Assembly: GCF_003572205.1 (NCBI RefSeq)
Contig: NZ_QXNY01000003.1
Location: forward strand, 434,001-498,000
Length of the DNA stretch: 64,000 bases
Direction of reading: 5' to 3'
Source of the DNA: Algihabitans albus
GTDB lineage: Bacteria; Pseudomonadota; Alphaproteobacteria; Kiloniellales; DSM-21159
The notes under the pieces were generated by a model. It did not search any database. It had not been told where the DNA came from and saw only the letters and a program-made list of their open reading frames with translations. This document shows, piece after piece, positions 45,128-53,691 of this stretch (position 1 is the stretch's first letter; every line of letters begins with the position of its first letter). The translations under genes and the position numbers were made by a program.

Positions 45128-46008
45128 TTAGTGCGCTTTAAAATGCGCGGTGTGATCGAGTGCGAACTTTGCAAAGCTTGTCGGTCGGCGCTGGAACAGC
45201 GCTTCGAACCGATCGGTGCGGACCTCAGCGAACGCGCCGGTCGCTGCGGCTTCATAGACGCCGCCTATTTCAAGGGGCGATCCAGTCGCTCTTGAATGAT
45301 CGGCAAAAGCTTCACGGTCTTTTATCCATTTGAGCGGTCGGCCTGAGGCCCAACTGAGACGCGCGCGCATGTCTTCCCCCGATAATAACTTCGGCCCGGT
45401 CAGATAAACTGGTTCGGTGGGAAGTTTCGACGCAGGGCGCAATAAGAGATCAGAGGCTGCAAAGGCGATATCGCGACAGTCGATCATCGCCAACTTCGCA
45501 TCACGAGATGGGAGATAAAACGCGTCGTCTCCCCTCTCATAAAGCCCGGGAACAATAAGGAAGTGTTGCATAAAGATGGTCGGACGCAGGGTCGCGTGTT
45601 CGACATTCATGGAGCGGAGCATTTCCCCCCGCCCAATGGGCGGCCGGCGGGGTTCCTTCAACGGACCCTTCCGATACCGGACGAGCGGCGTCATTGCTGA
45701 TCTTGACGATGCGACTAACATCCTTGGCGGCTGCTAGCACCGTTTGTTGCCATTAACCATGTCGTCGGAAAGGGGCGTGATCAGGCACAGTCTGTTGACA
45801 CCGTCTGCGAAGGCCCCTGCGAGCGGACTGAGAGAGAATTTCACTGGGTGGACCAACGCCGGGTCGATCGTCAAAAAAGACGTGCTTGCTCGCCATGCGG
45901 GTCGCGCGTCGCGACCCGGATTTCGCCGACGCGCGGATCCAATGAGAGCAGATGAACCAATTCGCGACCAATACCGCCTGTCACTCCGGTAACCAGAATG
46001 GTGGGCAT
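45128..46008 (-). pseudogene. Decayed NmrA-like NAD(P)-binding protein
   Basis: From an ATG at 46008 with a GGAGG site the frame reads a fresh Rossmann start (MPTILVTGVTGGIG) and stops after 45 residues. Later pieces appear in other frames: FADGVNRLCLITPLSDDMV, then LAAAKDVSRIVKISND, then a long piece from about 45721 to 45128 with the NmrA C-terminal half (RPTIFMQHFL, an AMIDCRDIAFAA strand and LTGPKLLSGEDM). At least two frameshifts are needed to join them. An intact NmrA-type protein is about 280-290 residues, which the total span of 881 bases would give. Assembly errors cannot be excluded, but neighbouring genes are also damaged. Confidence 0.7.
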
Positions 46009-46046
46009 AGTGCCAGCCTCCTGTGGTTGGGTCTCAGCCATGGCCG

Positions 46047-47091
46047 CTACGATAGTTCTGAGAGGGGCTGCGCAGTGATCGGCCCGTCTAAAAGCGGCGC
46101 TAGCTTCCTATTGACCTCGACGACCCAATCCGCCGCCATGTGCGCGTTGAAATCCACTTCACGGTCCCACGCTTCGAAGATTGTGAACGCCGCGTGATCG
46201 TCATGCGAGCGGAACACCCGGTAATACTGACAGCCAGGGTCTTTAGCGGCGCGAGCGCTGACTTCGCGCATCAGTGTGGCGAGTTCATCCCCAGCGCCAG
46301 GACGGGCGTTAAGACTGACCGTAACCGTGTGGGTGTCCGCATTATCTCCCGTCACCTCATCGGCTGACGGAAAGCCTGCAACTCGTTTTACGGAGTCGTA
46401 GTGTTCCTTGAATAACGCGATCTTGCCGTCACGCACCCGAACGATGGTAATGTAACTGTTTTCCTGAACGGTTGGATCATCGCCGACAGTCAGCTTGCTG
46501 TCGAACTCGATGACACAGGCGCTTGGATCAGCCAAAGGTGTGACAACGCGATTCGGATAACCAATCGGAGTGACGATCGCCAGTGCATCGCGGAAGTATT
46601 TCTCAATTGCGGGCTGCCCTTCAACACTCTCCGGAAAACCCTCTGGTGCGAACGGAAACTCCAGAAGAGCATCTTCCGTCCACATGCCGGCGATAGTGTC
46701 AGCGTCCGAAGCGGTCAAAGCATCGAGAAAGGAAGTCGCTGCAATCGTTGCATGGTTCTCATAGGGTGCGCTGATCATCGTCCACTGCTGGGAGACATCT
46801 TCCGGCGCCTTGGTCAGAAGTTCGCTTGCTTCTTCAAGGAATGAAGAGAGCTCGGGCGGGCGATGCGCTCGGTGGTATTCGTCGAAACCCGATTTCGTCG
46901 TCCAGGTTTCATACAGCAGGAACTGTGACGGGTTACTCCTATTCTGATGAAGATCGAAGCGGGTCATACTGAACTCCGGTCCAACACGACGCTCACCATC
47001 AGTAACCGCAAGTAGTTTTTTTGCGAACTTCATCCTCTTTGCCTGGCATGGCTTCAAGAAGATCTGTGATTACGAGTTCTGGATGTGTCAT
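46047..47091 (-). pseudogene. ABM-NTF2-ABM fusion protein gene with a homopolymer frameshift
   Basis: From an ATG at 47091 the first frame reads THPELVITDLL then AMPGKEDEVRKK, a normal start of an antibiotic-biosynthesis-monooxygenase (ABM) domain. It leaves frame at a run of seven T on the plus strand (47016-47022). The other frame continues KKLLAVTDGERRVG through the rest of the ABM domain (LYETWTTKSGFDEYHR), then an NTF2-like domain (about 46340-46780, with FPFAPEGFPESVEG) and a second ABM domain (VTVSLNARPGAGDEL, FEAWDREVDFNAHM). One base of difference separates a 348-residue triple-domain protein from a broken gene. The run could be an error, a phase-variable tract or a real loss. Confidence 0.65.
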
Positions 47092-47126
47092 AGCGCGATT
47101 TCCTTATCTCCGAGCGCAACAGCCAA

Positions 47127-47903
47127 TCAGTTGGCGACGTAGCCGCCGTCCACGGACAGCGCGATGCCAACGATGTTGGAAGCTCTAGGCGAACAGAGAA
47201 AAACGACTGCGTCTGCGACCTCGTCGGCCCTACCGGCTCTGCCAATCGGATGGGACGCATCAAAACTGGCTCTTGCGGCCTTCCGCTCATCCTCGTCCTG
47301 TATGGATTCGAAGAATTTCCGTAGCATTGGAGTGTCAACTCCGCCCGGATTAACAGCGTTTACCCGAATACCCTGCTTGGCGTAATCGATGGCCGCAACC
47401 TTTGTCAGGCCCATAACTGCATGCTTGGACGCACAGTATACTGAGGCACCTGGCACGCCGACTAAGCCGCCGCCAGAAGAAAGGTTGACGATAGCACCGC
47501 CGCCCTGCTTCAGAAGATGGGGAATGGTGTATTTCATCACGAGGAAAGTCCCGCGGACATTGGTTGCGAAGACCTCCTCAAAGCTCTCAAGACGCTGGTC
47601 GGCGACGACGTTGACTTCACCCTGAGTGCCAGCGCTGTTGATCACATAGTCAAGTCGGCCATAGGCCGCAGCGCTGTCATCGGCGAGTTTTTCAATGACG
47701 CTCGTGTCGGCAATATCTACTTGAAATACTGTCGTCTCTCCGCCGGCGGCTTTCACTTTCGATGCTGTTTCCTCAAGCCCTGCGGTGCTCCGCCCCGTGA
47801 TGACGGTTTTCACGCCTTCCTTCGCGAATGCTACCGCGCTCGCCTGACCGATCCCTGAGCTTCCGCCGGTAATCAGTGCGACCTTGCCTTGCATTGAAGT
47901 CAT
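47127..47903 (-). CDS. Short-chain dehydrogenase/reductase (island copy 2)
   Basis: The start at 47903 (MTSMQGKVA) has an AAGGACAAGGAA ribosome binding site; the frame open to 47930 overlaps the IS end. The 258-residue SDR has TGGSSGIG, a TGRSTAG segment, NSAGTQGE, VNLSSGGGLVG and the YCASKHA active site, with NIVGIALSVDGGYVAN at the end. It seems intact. It is the first gene of the island group on the minus strand. The IS element ends only 15 bases upstream of its start codon, so its native promoter has probably been lost or replaced. Confidence 0.88.
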   Translation of the reverse strand: MTSMQGKVALITGGSSGIGQASAVAFAKEGVKTVITGRSTAGLEETASKVKAAGGETTVFQVDIADTSVIEKLADDSAAAYGRLDYVINSAGTQGEVNVVADQRLESFEEVFATNVRGTFLVMKYTIPHLLKQGGGAIVNLSSGGGLVGVPGASVYCASKHAVMGLTKVAAIDYAKQGIRVNAVNPGGVDTPMLRKFFESIQDEDERKAARASFDASHPIGRAGRADEVADAVVFLCSPRASNIVGIALSVDGGYVAN

Positions 47904-47917
47904 TTCCTTGTCCTTTT

Positions 47918-49134
47918 TGATCAGCCCCACCTGATTGGTCCGGTTTGATTGTTAGTGCATGATTGGCCTGGGTTTCATGGGGACGATGGTTTCCGGTGCC
48001 GGCGGGCGGTAACCCAAAGCACTGTGCGGTCGTCTCATATTGTAATGTCTCCTCCATTGTTCAATCAGGATTTTGGCCTCTCTGAGGCTGAAGAAGATCT
48101 CGCCGTTGAGCAGCTCATCGCGGAACCTGGCATTGAAGCTCTCGCAGTAGCCGTTCTCCCAAGATGATCCTGGCTCGACGTAGGCCGTCTTAGCACCCAC
48201 GGCAGCGATCCAGTCCTGAACCGCCTATGCTACGAACTCGGGGCCGTTGTCCGACCGGACGAAGGCCGGCACGCTGCGCAGGATGAACAGATCGCTCAAG
48301 GCGTCGATCACGCTATTGCCGTTGAGCCTCCGCTCGACTTTGATTGCCAGGCATTCCCGACTGAACTCGTCAAGGATGTTGAGCGTCCGAAACGCTTTCC
48401 CATCATCGGTCCGGCAATGCACGAAGTCATAGCTCCAGACATGGTTGCGATACTCCGGCCGGAGCCGCACGCAGGAGCCATCGTTCAGCCAGAGCCGTCC
48501 TTTCTTCGGTTGTCTCGATGGCACCTTCAACCCCTCCCGCCGCCATGGCCGTTCGGCGCGCTTGTCGTTGACCTGCCAGCCAGTGTCTCTAAGCAATGCC
48601 GCGATCCGACGGTAGCCGTAGCGACCATACTGGCGGGCAAGCTCGATCATGTCGCCAACCAGGCGCTCTTCGTCGACCCGGCCCCTCGGCAGCTTGCGCT
48701 GCGTCGAGCGGTGCTGGCGTAGCACTCGCCAGGCCCGGCGCTCTGACACTCGGAGTTGACTGCGCAGTTGTTCGATGCAGTCACGACGACGGGCGGGGCT
48801 CAGAAGTTTCCCTTTGCAGCCTCTGTCAGGATGAGCTTGTCCAGCGTCAGCTCCGACACGGCCTTCCTAAGCCGTTCGTTCTCCTTCTGCAGCCGCTTGA
48901 GTTCCTTCAGTTGGTCGGTCCCCATCCCACCATACTGCTTGCGCCAGCGTTAGTAGGTCTGCTCCGTGATGCGAACCTCGCGGATCGCGTCTACGCGGGC
49001 CATGCCTTGGCCTACAAACACCTCAACCTGGCGCAGCTTCGTGACAATTTCCTCTGGCTTGTGTCGCTTCGTAGCCATTCTGATCCTCCGTTTTCCTAAA
49101 CATAACGGCAGACCAATTCAGTGGGAGAGGATCA
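47918..49134 (-). mobile_element. IS3-family insertion sequence, complete in length, transposase interrupted
   Basis: The element is bounded by imperfect inverted repeats, TGATCAGCCCCACCTGATTG at 47918 and TGATCCTCTCCCACTGAATT read inward from 49134. About 1.2 kb holds the orfA/orfB pair of an IS3-type element on the minus strand. A partial copy of the same end is present at 50731-50938. Target-site duplications cannot be judged because the flanks are rearranged. Confidence 0.8.
47952..49078 (-). pseudogene. IS3-family transposase orfA/orfB with two nonsense codons
   Basis: OrfA begins at 49078 (MATKRHKPEEIVTKLRQVEV) with a helix-turn-helix, and stops after 42 codons at a TAA (48950-48952). 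In the partial copy at 50.7 kb the same codon is Tyr (TYYRWRKQYGG). Past the stop the frame continues with a leucine-zipper-like stretch to AAKGNF near 48810. OrfB then runs from about 48803 with the DDE core: YDFVHCRTDDGKA, FVRSDNGPEF and, after a TAG at 48225-48227, the third catalytic Glu in WENGYCESFNARFRDELL. Ordinary IS3 elements make a fused protein by -1 frameshifting. Here both parts are interrupted, so the copy cannot move by itself. Confidence 0.8.
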
Positions 49135-49500
49135 GGTTCGTTCCGAGATCAGACGGCGCCTAAAGTAGGCGATGGCTCCAAAGACATGGAAAATCAACTC
49201 GCCTGCTGCGGATGTGGTATCGATCCGCTCTTCGATGCTGATCAATCTAATGTCACGGGCTTTCAGATCTTCGACGGTTTCAAGGAGTTCCTTGAGCGAG
49301 CGCCCCAGGCGATCCAGCCGGGTGATGGCCAAGCTATCCCCTGGGCGGGCGTGGTCGAGCAGTGACGACAGGCCGGGGCGGTCAAACTGCTTGCCTGAAA
49401 CGACATCGTCGAACACGCGGATGGCCCCGGCATCTTTGAGGCGGGCGACTTGGCCGCCGAGGTCTTGATCTGCAGTCGAGACCCGCGCGTAGCCGAGCAT
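49132..49500 (-). pseudogene. Tn3-type serine resolvase, 3' end cut by the IS
   Basis: The first 120 residues of a TnpR-type serine recombinase are present: the LGYARVSTADQDL opening with the catalytic Ser, VSGKQFDRPGLSSLLDHARPGD, and an ITRLDRLGRSLKELLETVE segment with the active-site Arg residues. The sequence runs into the right end of the IS at 49134 just after LISERT, where the DNA-binding helix-turn-helix would begin (full length is about 185 residues). The catalytic domain is intact but site recognition is lost. Confidence 0.8.
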
Positions 49501-49510
49501 ATCGCCTGTC

Positions 49511-49972
49511 CTAGCTATTCATCTCAATTTTCAGATGCGGGTTTGGTTCTTTATCGACGAACTCGGCTTTCACGGCTGCTAGGACTTTTTGCTGGCCAGG
49601 GAAGCTGAGCATGGCGTCGGCCTGCTCAAAGCTTACCCATTCATAGGCGTCATGTTCGTCGTTCAACGTGACGGTGGTATCTACGGGTACTGTGCTGACG
49701 AACACGGGCACCAAGGTGATGCACTCTTTGTTCGCTTCGTAGAATTGCTCCAGGATGTCTGCTGACCAGATTTCCGTCAGCTCAATGCCGGTCTCCTCGC
49801 GAACCTCGCGTATCGCGGTTTGCCACGCTTTCTCTCCGGCTTCGATGCCACCTGCAATTTGGCACCACAGGCCCGCCAAGTACCTGGTGCGGCGGAGAAG
49901 CAGCACTTTTGTCTCATCTTCATGGGGTCTGAGGATGAAAATCGATACGCTGAGACTTTTAACTGGGAGCAT
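49511..49972 (-). CDS. Nudix hydrolase
   Basis: The 153-residue protein carries a full Nudix box, GGIEAGEKAWQTAIREVREE followed by TGI, which binds the metals that hydrolyse nucleoside-diphosphate-linked compounds. The remaining fold is typical of 8-oxo-dGTP/dihydroneopterin-triphosphate-type members (HDAYEWVSFEQADAML). It lies 10 bases upstream of the resolvase on the same strand, inside a Tn3-type unit, so it is a passenger gene of the transposon and not part of the host operons. A role in nucleotide-pool cleaning or stress survival is only a guess. Confidence 0.88.
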   Translation of the reverse strand: MLPVKSLSVSIFILRPHEDETKVLLLRRTRYLAGLWCQIAGGIEAGEKAWQTAIREVREETGIELTEIWSADILEQFYEANKECITLVPVFVSTVPVDTTVTLNDEHDAYEWVSFEQADAMLSFPGQQKVLAAVKAEFVDKEPNPHLKIEMNS

Positions 49973-50042
49973 AAGGCTGTCTTTTATCCGTTCGTTTTAG
50001 AGGCAGGTTTCTGAGCGCTCCGGGTGACTGGGATTCTGTCCA

Positions 50043-50111
50043 TAAAACTGTCTCATTATTCGCCCTAATATTATGAATTGTCTCAAAATTATCAACACCA
50101 TTTTGAGGACA
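50043..50111. promoter_or_regulatory. Probable res site of the Tn3-type transposon
   Basis: The AT-rich gap between the Nudix gene and the transposase holds two TGTCTCA-led segments. The second (50079-50111) is an imperfect inverted repeat with arms TGTCTCAAAAT and ATTTTGAGGACA. Resolvase subsites in Tn3 elements have this form and this place, between the divergent tnpR and tnpA units. Confidence 0.45.
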
Positions 50112-50116
50112 CTCTT

Positions 50117-50758
50117 ATGCCAAGACGATCCATTCTGACTGAACGTCAGCGATCTGCGCTACTCGATCTGCCGACCGACGACGCATCAATGGTGCGTCAT
50201 TACACTCTTGCCGATGATGACCTAGAACATATCAATGCACGCAGGCGGCCAGAAAACCGGATTGGTTTCGCCCTGCAACTCTGTGCTTTGCGATACCCTG
50301 GGCGTCTGTTGTCGTCAGACGAGATCATCCCGGAGAAAGTGCTGCGTTTCATTGCTGCTCAGCTGGGCCTGACCGGCGACGATATCTTGCCCTATGCCGC
50401 GCGTCGTCAAACACGCCAACAGCACCTGCACGCCCTGCGTCAGATTTATGGCTTCAAGATGTTCTCGGGCCAGGGTGCACGCTGTCTCAAGGCTTGGCTT
50501 GAGCGAAAGGCTGAAACGGCCCGCTCTAACGAAGACCTGGCGCGCCGGTTCGTTGAGGAATGCCGCCAGACGCAGACGATCCTGCCGGGTATCTCAGTCA
50601 TCGAGCGCTTATATGCCAACGCACTTGTCGCGGCGGAACGCAGAATAGGAAGCCGGATCGCCAACAGGCTGGATGATCAAATGAAGGAGTGGCTTGACGC
50701 GTTACTGACCGAGATGGTCGATGGCAAGATCCCACCATACTGCTTGCGCCAGCGGTAG
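50117..50758 (+). pseudogene. Tn3-family transposase TnpA, N-terminal fragment
   Basis: From the ATG at 50117 (MPRRSILTERQRSALLDLP) about 205 residues match the N-terminal DUF4158 part of Tn3-type transposases (ARRRPENRIGFALQLCALRYPGRLL and YGFKMFSGQGARCLKAWL). At about 50730 the sequence switches into the IS3 copy, and the frame ends eight codons later. A complete protein would be near 1000 residues with a DDE core, so it is inactive. The break coincides exactly with the IS homology, which points to IS-mediated deletion. Confidence 0.85.
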
Positions 50759-50938
50759 TAGGTTTGCTCCGTTATGCGAACCTCGCGGATCGCGTCTGCG
50801 CGGGCCATGCCTTGGCCTATAAGCACCTCAACCTGGCGCAGCTTCGTGACAATTTCCTCTGGCTTGTGTCGCTTCGTAGCCATTCTGATCCTCCGTTTTC
50901 CCAAACATAACGGCGGACCACTTCAGTGGGGGAGGATC
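50731..50938 (-). mobile_element. Partial second copy of the IS3-family element
   Basis: This fragment carries the same terminal repeat as 49134 (ending AGGATCA at 50938) and the first about 50 codons of orfA, here with an intact Tyr where the full copy has a stop. Its inner end joins tnpA at about 50730. The two copies have the same orientation, so the intervening Tn3 segment (49135-50730) is bracketed by direct IS sequences. Confidence 0.8.
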
Positions 50939-51161
50939 AATCCCGTCTGCCTACATCGTCGGTCAAGCCGCCCGATTTGGCGTGCCGAAAACGACCCTCG
51001 CCCGGATGAGCGTAAACATCGGGGTGGACAGCTTGCTTGGTACCGTCCCGCTCGTGGGCGACCTTTTCGATGTCGGATTTAAGGCCAACCGTAAGAACAT
51101 CGCCCTGCTCCGTCAAAGTCTGGAGCAAGCGGCCACTACGACAGAAATGCACGAAAAATGA
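50939..51161 (+). pseudogene. 3' fragment of a DUF4112 gene
   Basis: Directly beyond the IS terminus an open frame encodes about 73 residues ending at TGA 51159-51161. The pattern SAYIVGQAARFGVPKTTLAR then DSLLGTVPLVGDLFDVGFKAN is the DUF4112 signature, a membrane-associated protein family of unknown function. The 5' part and any start codon are missing, so the gene was cut by the IS. The missing half is not found on the other side of the island within the window. Confidence 0.75.
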
Positions 51162-51182
51162 ATTTTAATCAACGACTTGCGA

Positions 51183-51257
51183 TGGTGGGCACGGCTGGGA
51201 TTGAACCAGCGACCCCTACGATGTCAACGTAGTGCTCTCCCGCTGAGCTACGCGCCC
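51183..51257 (-). tRNA. tRNA-Val (anticodon GAC)
   Basis: On the minus strand the cloverleaf reads GGGCGCG (acceptor), a D-arm with GCTCAGCGGGAGAGC, an anticodon stem-loop whose loop reads TTGACAT and so gives GAC, and a T-arm with GGTTCAATCCC. The acceptor pairs with CGTGCCC (one G-U pair), followed by discriminator A and an encoded CCA. It decodes valine codons ending in C and U. It borders the island at its right side. Confidence 0.95.
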
Positions 51258-51358
51258 TTCGCTTTGGCGGCGCCGGTCGGCCCCGCCGTCGAGAGGCAGC
51301 GATGTAGCAAGAGCGGACGGCTTTGACAAGCCTGCCCGGTCATTGGCCAGTTCCTCGG

Positions 51359-51718
51359 TCAGGCCGCCAGAATGGCATCAACTTCCTGGACCAACTCCCG
51401 GAGATGAAACGGCTTGGACAGAATCCTTGCACCCGGCTGCTCGCGGTCCCGAGCCCGCAAGGCTACGGCTGCGAAACCGGTAATGAACATCACCTTCAGG
51501 CCCGGCTTCGCATCCCCGGCACGGCGCGCCAGCTCGACACCGTCCAGTCCAGGCATCACGACGTCCGCCAACAGCAGATCGAATTCCTCCGCATGCAGGC
51601 GCGTCAGAGCCGACATGCCGTCGCCATAGCTCGCCACCTCATGCCCCGCGCGCTGCAGCGCGGTGGCGAGGAAGCTGCGCATTGACTGGTCGTCCTCGGC
51701 GAGAAGGATTTTTGCCAT
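51359..51718 (-). CDS. cpdR: CpdR-type single-domain response regulator
   Basis: The 119-residue protein is a receiver domain alone. The acidic pair is AEDD near residues 7-9, the phosphorylated Asp is in LLLADVVMPGLDG, the Thr switch in MFITGF, and the Lys in ILSKPFHLREL. Its length and sequence, and its place beside tRNA-Val and N-formylglutamate amidohydrolase, fit CpdR, which in Caulobacter and relatives directs ClpXP to its cell-cycle targets when unphosphorylated. A promoter is expected in the 51719-52033 gap. Confidence rests on the pattern and position. Confidence 0.85.
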   Translation of the reverse strand: MAKILLAEDDQSMRSFLATALQRAGHEVASYGDGMSALTRLHAEEFDLLLADVVMPGLDGVELARRAGDAKPGLKVMFITGFAAVALRARDREQPGARILSKPFHLRELVQEVDAILAA

Positions 51719-52033
51719 AAAATCGAACCTAGAGCGCTATCAACGACGAGGGAAGCTTATCGAGTTTCGCGTCTGTCGTGTATCGCGCCCAGGACATATG
51801 CAAGGAGTTTTATGGTGCGGCTTCACGCGTTAAAGTTGTTCGACATCAATCGAACGGGAGTTTGCCTCGGCTCTATTCAATCTTCCGCCAAAATCGCCGG
51901 TTAAACTTGGAGTGATGGCGCGATACAGTCGGCAAACAGGCCAAGAGGCTTGCCCCTCCGGTCGTTGGCAGGCTCATGATACCGCGCTTTTTGCCTTGGC
52001 CAGACGATATCTGCGAGGCATTCTCACCAATCA
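51719..52033. other. Divergent promoter region between cpdR and the amidohydrolase
   Basis: No gene is supported in these 315 bases. It must carry the promoters of cpdR (minus) and the amidohydrolase (plus). It is more AT-rich than its flanks around 51800-51910, and I see no clear operator or full CtrA site. A small frame with an ATG at 51915 overlaps the amidohydrolase start in another frame and is not considered real. Confidence 0.4.
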
Positions 52034-52978
52034 ATGGACGCTTTCACCGCATATCAGGCTGAGCCTCCGCCAAGCGCGCCGCTTTCCACCCATCAAATCC
52101 TGCGGCCGGTCGCGCAGAGTCTGCCCCTGGTCCTGGCCTCACCACATAGCGGACGGGACTATTCCGACGACTTCGTCGCTCGCTCGCGTTTGGACGCACG
52201 TCAGTTGCGCCGCTCGGAAGACGCCTTCGTCGACGAGCTCTTCGCACCGGCAGTGGCACTCGGTCTGCCCTTGCTGCGGGCGCTCTTCCCACGCGCCTAC
52301 GTGGACCCGAATCGGGAGCCGTTCGAACTCGACCCGGCGATGTTCGTGGACCCGCTACCGGATTATGCGAACACCCGCTCGCCACGAGTTGCCGCCGGTC
52401 TCGGCACCATCGCCAGAGTGGTGGCCAACGGCGCCGAAATCTATCGCGAAAAGCTGACCGTGGCCGAAGCACTCCAGCGGATTCGCGGCTACTACTGGCC
52501 GTATCACAAAGCCTTGAGAGAGCTGGTCGACGACACTCTGGCGCGCTTCGGCGTTTGCCTCCTGCTCGACTGCCACTCCATGCCCTCAAGCGGAGTCGGC
52601 CCTCGGCCCACGAAGGGCGCGAGCAAGAGCAAGATCTCGATAAACGGCGGCCAAGCCGCGCAGCGGGTCGATATCGTGTTGGGCGATTGCCACGGCACGG
52701 CCTGCAGCCCGGTGGTCGTCGAGCGCGCAACGCAGGTGCTGAAGCGTTTAGGCTACCGGGTGTCGCGCAACCAACCCTACTCCGGCGGCTTCGTGACGCG
52801 CCACTACGGCCGACCGTCCGAGGGACTACATGCCCTGCAAATCGAGATCAATCGCTCGCTCTACATGAACGAAGGTACTTACAGGCACACCGGGGGCTTC
52901 CAAGGCGTGGCCCGGGATATGGCGACGCTCGTGGCCGACCTCGGCACGTTGGATCCCGCGGAGCTTGCGCCGCGCTAA
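52034..52978 (+). CDS. N-formylglutamate amidohydrolase
   Basis: The 314-residue enzyme belongs to the N-formylglutamate deformylase family, which releases glutamate from formylglutamate at the end of histidine breakdown or from related N-acyl amino acids. It shows a conserved ASPHSGRDYSD opening with a metal-binding His, FPRAYVDPNREPFELDP, the LLLDCHSMPSSG motif with a metal ligand, and LQIEINRSLYMNE near the C-terminus. No hut genes are adjacent, but the pairing with cpdR and tRNA-Val is typical of alphaproteobacteria. Confidence 0.92.
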   Translation: MDAFTAYQAEPPPSAPLSTHQILRPVAQSLPLVLASPHSGRDYSDDFVARSRLDARQLRRSEDAFVDELFAPAVALGLPLLRALFPRAYVDPNREPFELDPAMFVDPLPDYANTRSPRVAAGLGTIARVVANGAEIYREKLTVAEALQRIRGYYWPYHKALRELVDDTLARFGVCLLLDCHSMPSSGVGPRPTKGASKSKISINGGQAAQRVDIVLGDCHGTACSPVVVERATQVLKRLGYRVSRNQPYSGGFVTRHYGRPSEGLHALQIEINRSLYMNEGTYRHTGGFQGVARDMATLVADLGTLDPAELAPR

Positions 52979-53067
52979 ACATCTGAAGCAGAGTCTGGCG
53001 ATCCGACCGACAGATCGTGAAGAAGCCGATCCGGTCACGGTCTTCGCCAGGCGGTCAGCCGATCATT

Positions 53068-53631
53068 ATGACGCAATCCCTCAGTTCACCATCGAGGCAG
53101 GGTGATCTGCCGATCGTGCGAGCGGCCAAGTCGCCCGACGCCGTGCAGATTGCGGAAATTTACGGTTATCATGTCCGCGAGGGCCGAGCCTCTTTTGAGT
53201 TGACGCCACCGGACAGAACCGAGATCGCAGGTCGCATCGAGGCGGTGCAGTCAGCCGGCCTACCCTATCTGGTCGCGGACGGTGGGGACGAGCTGCTGGG
53301 ATTTGCTTATGCAGGTCCCTACCGGCTTCGCCCAGCCTATCGCTTTGTGGTCGAGGACAGCGTCTACGTGACCGCCGAGGCACAAGGCAGAGGCCTCGGC
53401 CGTATCCTCCTGCAAGCCGTGATCGACGAGGCCACGGCGGCCGGACGCCGCCAAATGATCGCGGTGATCGGCGACAGCGCCAACGCCGCTTCGATCCGTC
53501 TGCACCGCACCCTCGGGTTCACGGAGATCGGCCGACTGCGCAGCGTCGGCTGGAAACACGATCTCTGGCTTGACAGCGTTTTTATGCAGCGCGCACTCGG
53601 GCCCGGAGATAGTCGACCGCCAGACCGCTGA
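53068..53631 (+). CDS. GNAT N-acetyltransferase (phosphinothricin/methionine-sulfone acetyltransferase-like)
   Basis: The ATG at 53068 (MTQSLSSPSRQG) starts the family's core close to residue 12; an upstream start at 53017 adds 17 residues of no family character. The 187-residue protein shows IRVA-like VRAAKSPDAVQIAEIYGYHV, the VREGRASFELTPPD segment of phosphinothricin-type members, the acetyl-CoA loop AQGRGLGRILLQ and the SANAASIRLHRTLGFTEIG strand. It acetylates an amino group of an amino-acid-like compound, perhaps for detoxification. It is transcribed in the same direction as the amidohydrolase, 89 bases behind it. Confidence 0.88.
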   Translation: MTQSLSSPSRQGDLPIVRAAKSPDAVQIAEIYGYHVREGRASFELTPPDRTEIAGRIEAVQSAGLPYLVADGGDELLGFAYAGPYRLRPAYRFVVEDSVYVTAEAQGRGLGRILLQAVIDEATAAGRRQMIAVIGDSANAASIRLHRTLGFTEIGRLRSVGWKHDLWLDSVFMQRALGPGDSRPPDR

Positions 53632-53691
53632 TCGGCTGAAACGTCGCGTGGCACTTGGCGACAGCAGCGAGGCCATCCTCAGGAGTGTCCC

